Origin: JAATFS01 sp037145635
GTDB lineage: Bacteria > Pseudomonadota > Gammaproteobacteria > Xanthomonadales > Xanthomonadaceae
DNA: 6,090 nt
Assembly (NCBI GenBank): GCA_037145635.1
Contig: JBBCXB010000014.1
Location: forward strand, 1-6,090
Direction of reading: 5' to 3'
The notes beneath the pieces are model-generated. The model was not told where the DNA came from, made no database searches, and worked only from the letters and a program-made list of their open reading frames with translations. The stretch's first letter is position 1. Each line of letters starts with the position of its first letter. Positions 1 through 6,090 of the stretch are shown here, piece after piece. The position numbers were made by a program, and so were the translations under genes.

Positions 1-341
1 TGACGCTGTCGCTGGTGTTTGCCGAGCGCGGGGAGGACCTGTACCACTGGCGTTCGCCGACGGGCGGCTCGCTGTCGCGCAGCGTCGCGTGGCTACTGCC
101 GTATGTGCGAGGCGAGCGCCGCCATGCCGAGTTCGTGGGCAGCCGGGTGCCGTTCGACCAGGCGCGCTCGGCCAACGGCGAGGCGGGGCACGTGATCGGC
201 CAGGCGTACCGGGCGCAGGACGCGGTCCCGCTGCTGGCGTTGGCGGCCGCCTACGACCCGGCCTGCGCCGTCCTGGCGCGGCAACTGGCCGCTAAGGGTC
301 CTCCGTGGCGGCTGCGGGTGAGCGAGCTGCCGGGCGGGTAA
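1..341 (+). CDS. C-terminal part of a putative polysaccharide (alginate-type) lyase family protein
   Basis: The frame is open from the window edge (first full codon at position 3, TLSLVFAERG...) to a TAA at 339-341, giving the last 112 residues of a longer protein; the true start lies outside. The piece contains a segment reading GEDLYHWRSPTGGSLSRSVAWLLPYV, followed by a helix-rich tail ending SELPGG. That pattern (hydrophobic helix, 'DLY/W-x-W/Y-R', 'SL-R-A/S-x-x-W/Y-LLPY') resembles the end of the helical barrel of alginate lyase-superfamily proteins, which cleave uronic-acid polysaccharides in the periplasm or outside the cell. The catalytic residues would lie upstream, so substrate and activity cannot be judged. 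Third codon positions are mostly G or C, as expected for a real gene in a high-GC genome. The gene ends tail-to-tail with the rRNA operon and has no functional link to it. Coding status is fairly sure; the family name is tentative. Confidence 0.6.
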   Translation, partial: TLSLVFAERGEDLYHWRSPTGGSLSRSVAWLLPYVRGERRHAEFVGSRVPFDQARSANGEAGHVIGQAYRAQDAVPLLALAAAYDPACAVLARQLAAKGPPWRLRVSELPGG

Positions 342-422
342 GGGCCTGAGCTGCTATGGCAGGCACGGAGCAAGGTCATGTGCCGGGCATGTCTTTCGGC
401 CCTTTCCCAGTTTTCTTCGGGC

Positions 423-457
423 AAAAAGAAACCCCAGTCCTTGTGGGACTGGGGTTT
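423..457 (-). terminator. Intrinsic terminator of the rRNA operon
   Basis: A perfect 12-bp inverted repeat (aaaccccagtcc at 429-440, ggactggggttt at 446-457) encloses a 5-base loop. Read on the minus strand it is followed by TTTCTTTTT, the U-tract of a Rho-independent terminator. It begins about 10 bases after the 3' end of 5S, which fits the end of an rrn operon. On the plus strand only a short ttt follows the stem, so it probably serves mainly the rRNA operon and at most weakly the converging plus-strand gene. I see no separate strong terminator for that gene in 342-422. Confidence 0.93.
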
Positions 458-467
458 CGGGGTAAAG

Positions 468-585
468 CCCCTGGCGATGACCTACTCTCGCATGGCTTGA
501 GCCACACTACCATCGGCGCAGCTGCGTTTCACTTCCGAGTTCGGGATGGGATCGGGTGGTTCCACAGCGCTAATTTCACCAGGGA
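468..585 (-). rRNA. rrf: 5S ribosomal RNA
   Basis: The minus strand carries a full 5S sequence of about 118 nt, close to the usual 120. It begins UCCCUGGUGA and ends CGCCAGGGG, and these ends pair to form helix I, which was used to set the boundaries. Conserved internal blocks are present: CCCGAACUCGGAAGUGAAACG (loop B/helix III region), GCGCCGAUGGUAGUGUGG and CAUGCGAGAGUAGG (loop E side). It is the last gene of the operon, 124 nt after 23S and about 10 nt before the terminator, and is expected to be released from the precursor by RNase E-type cleavage and trimming. The ends may be off by one or two bases. Confidence 0.96.
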
Positions 586-709
586 GACAGTTGGAGCGTC
601 GCCATCCAAGGAACGGATTAAGGCGCTCGTCTCGCATAGTTAACTTGTGACGTAGCTTGCATTTGGTATCTACCAACGTGTTGTTGGGACCAAGGCAACT
701 TGAGGTTAT
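586..709 (-). other. 23S-5S transcribed spacer
   Basis: This 124-nt spacer has no gene. Its part nearest 23S (691-709) is the downstream arm of the pre-23S processing stem. The segment 641-672 is nearly complementary to part of the 16S-23S spacer (see the repeat entries). A short hairpin ccaac/gttgg lies at 673-687. The rest, 586-640, would be the 5S precursor leader; it holds only weak self-complementarity (gagcg near 594 with cgctc near 624). Confidence 0.85.
641..672 (-). repeat. Outer spacer-pairing arm, 3' side of 23S
   Basis: Positions 641-656 (taacttgtgacgtagc) are the exact reverse complement of 3737-3752 in the 16S-23S spacer. The match continues imperfectly to about 672 against 3719-3736, with two mismatches, one wobble and two single-base bulges. 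In the transcript the two arms lie outside the inner pre-23S stem on both sides and are nested with it, so they could extend the stalk at the base of 23S. The complementarity is read directly from the sequence; a role in processing is inferred. Confidence 0.7.

Positions 710-720
<11 letters not shown>
691..720 (-). repeat. Pre-23S processing stem, downstream arm
   Basis: Positions 694-719 match the reverse complement of 3584-3609 over 26 bases with a single difference, which is a G-U wobble in the RNA. One more Watson-Crick pair and a few wobbles extend the stem to 691. The arm includes the 3' end of mature 23S and flanking spacer. It is the standard long-range stem cut by RNase III when 23S is released from the primary transcript. 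Confidence 0.93.
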
Positions 721-3583
<2,863 letters not shown>

Positions 3584-3591
<8 letters not shown>

Positions 3592-3613
3592 ATATAACCC
3601 CAAGTTGCCTCAA
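3584..3613 (-). repeat. Pre-23S processing stem, upstream arm
   Basis: This is the partner of 691-720. In the RNA it pairs across the whole 23S gene, covering the mature 5' end and the adjoining spacer (ggttatatgg core). About 27 near-continuous pairs form, with one internal G-U pair, as expected of an RNase III substrate. Confidence 0.93.
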
Positions 3614-3718
3614 GGTTACATGCCGTGTTGTGTGGGGTACAAAGCCACCAACGCGAACATACGACTCAATTATTTAGGGACTCGAAGTCCCCGCCTTAGC
3701 CTCAACGACACGTTTAGA

Positions 3719-3752
3719 TAGATATCTCAAACGCTCGCTACGTCACAAGTTA
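3719..3752 (-). repeat. Outer spacer-pairing arm, 5' side of 23S
   Basis: This is the partner of 641-672: 3737-3752 (gctacgtcacaagtta) is its perfect 16-base complement, with looser pairing out to 3719. It overlaps the last bases of the boxA-like element, so pairing and antitermination-factor binding could compete or occur in sequence. That last point is inference. Confidence 0.7.
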
Positions 3753-3762
3753 TAAAAGAACA
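3751..3762 (-). promoter_or_regulatory. boxA-like antitermination element before 23S
   Basis: The minus strand reads TGTTCTTTTATA, matching 9 of 12 bases of the E. coli boxA TGCTCTTTAACA. Gammaproteobacterial rrn operons carry such a site in the spacer before 23S, where NusB-NusE and associated factors bind the nascent RNA to prevent Rho-dependent termination. Its position fits; the match is imperfect. Confidence 0.6.
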
Positions 3763-3817
3763 CGTACCAGCCTCAACGCTGATCCGTATAAATTCTTAGT
3801 GTGCGCTACATTCAGAG

Positions 3818-3894
<77 letters not shown>

Positions 3895-3899
3895 AATGC

Positions 3900-3915
3900 C
3901 ATTCCCGAAGGAATG
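3900..3915 (-). other. UUCG-capped hairpin between the two tRNAs
   Basis: In the RNA, CAUUCC-UUCG-GGAAUG forms a perfect 6-bp stem closed by the very stable C(UUCG)G tetraloop. It fills nearly half of the 37-nt gap between tRNA-Ala and tRNA-Ile. It lacks a U-tract, so it is not a terminator; a role in separating or protecting the tRNA ends is possible. Confidence 0.8.
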
Positions 3916-3931
3916 TACTTGCTGCCTCAGA

Positions 3932-4007
3932 TGGTGGAGCCTGTCGGGATCGAACCGACGACCCCCTGCTTGCAAAGCAGGTGCTCTCCCAGCTGAGCTA
4001 AGGCCCC
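3932..4007 (-). tRNA. tRNA-Ala (anticodon TGC)
   Basis: The 76-nt minus-strand sequence begins GGGGCCTTAGCTCAGCTGGG and ends GACAGGCTCCACCA with an encoded CCA. The anticodon stem CCTGC/GCAGG encloses loop TTTGCAA, with anticodon TGC at 3972-3974. The T arm GTCGGTTCGATCCCGAC is intact and the acceptor stem shows the G3-U70 wobble (GGGGCCT with AGGCTCC) that alanyl-tRNA synthetase recognises. It is the first tRNA after 16S, whereas E. coli rrn operons with this pair carry tRNA-Ile first. The Ala-Ile order is the one I associate with xanthomonads. Confidence 0.98.
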
Positions 4008-5645
<1,638 letters not shown>

Positions 5646-5753
5646 AAATTACATGCCCGAAGGCAAATTACTTTAGCTGCAGAAGTTCAACCACTGGCAA
5701 CTTATCGCTTGCAAAGCAATTAATATGTTGCTTGATTAAACGTCTGCAAGATG

Positions 5754-5794
5754 GACAATCATCCTTCCTGCAGGCGTCCGCACAAATTACCTGC
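5754..5794 (-). repeat. Pre-16S processing stem, upstream arm
   Basis: This is the partner of 4054-4093. The strongest part is 5773-5794 (core cacaaattacctgc against gcaggtaacttgtg). It starts 6 bases after boxA, the usual leader order in gammaproteobacterial rrn operons. Confidence 0.88.
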
Positions 5795-5800
5795 GCACAC

Positions 5801-5812
5801 TGTCAAAGAACT
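5801..5812 (-). promoter_or_regulatory. boxA antitermination element in the rRNA leader
   Basis: The minus strand reads AGTTCTTTGACA, with 9 of 12 bases as in E. coli boxA TGCTCTTTAACA, including the central TCTTT and final ACA. It lies about 55 nt into the nearest transcript and just before the pre-16S stem, the expected place for loading the NusB-NusE-NusA-NusG complex onto nascent rRNA. A clear boxB hairpin upstream is not evident. Confidence 0.75.
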
Positions 5813-5863
5813 TGGGGAGTGGCCTCAGCGCCGTTCCCGTGTGCCCCGTCGTTTCCTTCGGAG

Positions 5864-5901
5864 CGAGCCGCCCATTATAGCCGGCTTTTTCTTCTCGTCA
5901 A
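5864..5901 (-). promoter_or_regulatory. rRNA promoter, 16S-proximal
   Basis: On the minus strand TTGACG (5896-5901) and TATAAT (5874-5879) are separated by 16 bases, the spacing of E. coli rrn P1 promoters. A GC-rich discriminator GGGCGGCTCGC follows, typical of promoters inhibited by ppGpp. The start site should fall near 5864-5868. The -10 hexamer is perfect and the -35 has 5 of 6 consensus bases. The spacer has an A-tract (gaagaaaaag). Sequence upstream of the -35 is not AT-rich, so there is no obvious UP element. Confidence 0.9.
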
Positions 5902-5925
5902 CACCTCGTTGCGGAGGTCGTTGAC
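5897..5925. repeat. Dyad overlapping the proximal -35 element
   Basis: gtcaac-acctc is mirrored by gaggt-c-gttgac around a 6-base loop (5908-5913): 11 paired bases with one bulged c. One arm contains the TTGAC of the -35. A related but weaker dyad occupies the same place in the next unit (5997-6024: gtcaac, cctc, loop, gagg, gttgcc). It could be an operator or a hairpin in transcripts from the upstream promoters. Confidence 0.6.
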
Positions 5926-5940
5926 TTCGACTTCGTTTCC

Positions 5941-5954
5941 GAACCCGGAGGTTC
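5941..5954. repeat. Short dyad between promoter units
   Basis: gaacc-cgga-ggttc is a perfect 5-bp inverted repeat. The next unit carries aacc-ccgtga-ggtt at 6040-6053, the same place in the 100-base period. Function is unknown. Confidence 0.5.
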
Positions 5955-5963
5955 TTGCCGAAG

Positions 5964-6001
5964 CGAGCCGCCCATCATAGCGGACTTTTCGTTTCCGTCA
6001 A
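5964..6001 (-). promoter_or_regulatory. rRNA promoter, middle of the tandem array
   Basis: The minus strand has TTGACG (5996-6001), a 16-base spacer and TATGAT (5974-5979), followed by the same GGGCGGCTCGC discriminator. It differs from the proximal promoter by one base in the -10. Transcripts from it would run through the proximal promoter into the leader. Confidence 0.85.
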
Positions 6002-6063
6002 CCCCTCGTGAAGAGGAAGTTGCCGCCGCTTCGTCGTCCAACCCCGTGAGGTTTTCCGTGAAG

Positions 6064-6090
6064 CGAGCCGCCCATAATAGCCGGCTTTTC
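6064..6090 (-). promoter_or_regulatory. rRNA promoter, distal and cut by the window edge
   Basis: The minus strand has TATTAT (6074-6079) with the GGGCGGCTCGC discriminator and a spacer beginning like the other two. By the 100-base period the -35 hexamer should lie at 6096-6101, outside the window, so this promoter is only partly seen. Confidence 0.7.

Larger units (their letters stand above)
3592..3817 (-). other. Transcribed spacer between tRNA-Ile and 23S
   Basis: This 226-nt spacer has no gene. Reading with transcription it holds a direct copy of agcctcaacg (plus-strand 3769-3778), a boxA-like element (3751-3762), the outer pairing arm (3719-3752) and a second copy of agcctcaacg (3698-3707). 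Next come a 6-bp hairpin gggact/agtccc with a 3-base loop (3677-3691) and the upstream arm of the pre-23S stem (3592-3613). Confidence 0.85.
5646..5867 (-). other. Transcribed leader upstream of 16S
   Basis: This is the leader from the expected start of the nearest promoter to 16S; it holds no gene. With transcription it passes boxA (5801-5812), the upstream arm of the pre-16S stem (5754-5794), a 6-bp hairpin aagcaa/ttgctt (5714-5733) and a small UUCG-capped hairpin TGCC-TTCG-GGCA (5654-5665) just before 16S. Its 5646-5760 part is markedly more AT-rich than the promoter region. Confidence 0.85.
5845..6090 (-). repeat. Tandem 100-base repeat units of the rRNA promoter region
   Basis: The motif agcgagccgcccat occurs at 5862, 5962 and 6062, exactly 100 bases apart, each followed by a-tag and a ctttt-rich spacer. 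The two complete units also share cgtcaac-ccctcg, a purine-rich middle and an aacc...ggtt block, with indels between, so they look like diverged duplications and not independent promoters. Weaker similarity (ccccgt...ttcc) extends left to about 5845. The third copy runs off the window edge, so the total number of units is unknown. Confidence 0.85.

Noticed and set aside
89..295. Alternative frames on both strands inside the lyase fragment
   Set aside because: In high-GC DNA shadow frames stay open by chance. Only the frame ending at 341 runs in from the edge and gives a plausible folded protein.
341..404. agggcc...ggccct as a terminator for the plus-strand gene
   Set aside because: The loop would be over 50 bases with only a 6-bp stem, so it is probably chance.
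356..643. 95-codon plus-strand open frame after the lyase gene
   Set aside because: It runs through the rRNA terminator and antisense 5S. There is no convincing ribosome binding site and no recognisable domain.
5732..5980. 82-codon plus-strand open frame upstream of 16S
   Set aside because: It crosses the pre-16S stem, boxA and two minus-strand promoters. Its open reading follows from those elements.
5861..6090. 100-base repeats as a CRISPR array or mobile element
   Set aside because: The repeat units are long, diverged along their length and each contains promoter hexamers. There are no short identical repeats with unique spacers, and no transposase or terminal inverted repeats.

Overview
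This window is one complete ribosomal RNA operon on the minus strand, with the end of an unrelated protein gene pointing at it from the left. The 16S rRNA, the large-subunit rRNA and the spacer order (16S, tRNA-Ala(TGC), tRNA-Ile(GAT), 23S, 5S) point to a gammaproteobacterium of the Xanthomonadaceae/Lysobacteraceae. The 16S variable regions look most like Lysobacter; that genus call rests on recognition and was not computed. The GC-rich codons of the flanking gene fit such a genome.

Layout from left to right: 1-341 is the 3' part of a plus-strand coding gene, tentatively a polysaccharide (alginate-type) lyase, ending tail-to-tail with the operon. 423-457 is the operon's intrinsic terminator. 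468-585 is 5S, 710-3591 is 23S, 3818-3894 is tRNA-Ile, 3932-4007 is tRNA-Ala and 4101-5645 is 16S. 5646-5867 is the transcribed leader with an antitermination boxA. 5845-6090 is a promoter region built of diverged units with an exact 100-base period, each carrying a sigma-70 rRNA-type promoter. The third unit is cut by the window edge.

The parts work as one transcription unit of about 5.4 kb. Stacked, probably growth-rate-controlled promoters fire leftwards, and boxA sites in the leader and before 23S would load the antitermination complex. Long inverted repeats flanking 16S and 23S would fold into stems for RNase III, and the two tRNAs are cut from the spacer. Transcription stops just after 5S. 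No protein gene is credible inside the operon; open frames there are antisense or sense shadows of rRNA and tRNA.

The points most worth a second look are the 100-base tandem promoter array with its conserved dyads at the -35 elements, and a second, outer layer of complementarity between the two spacers that flank 23S. No mobile element, CRISPR array or new protein system is visible.
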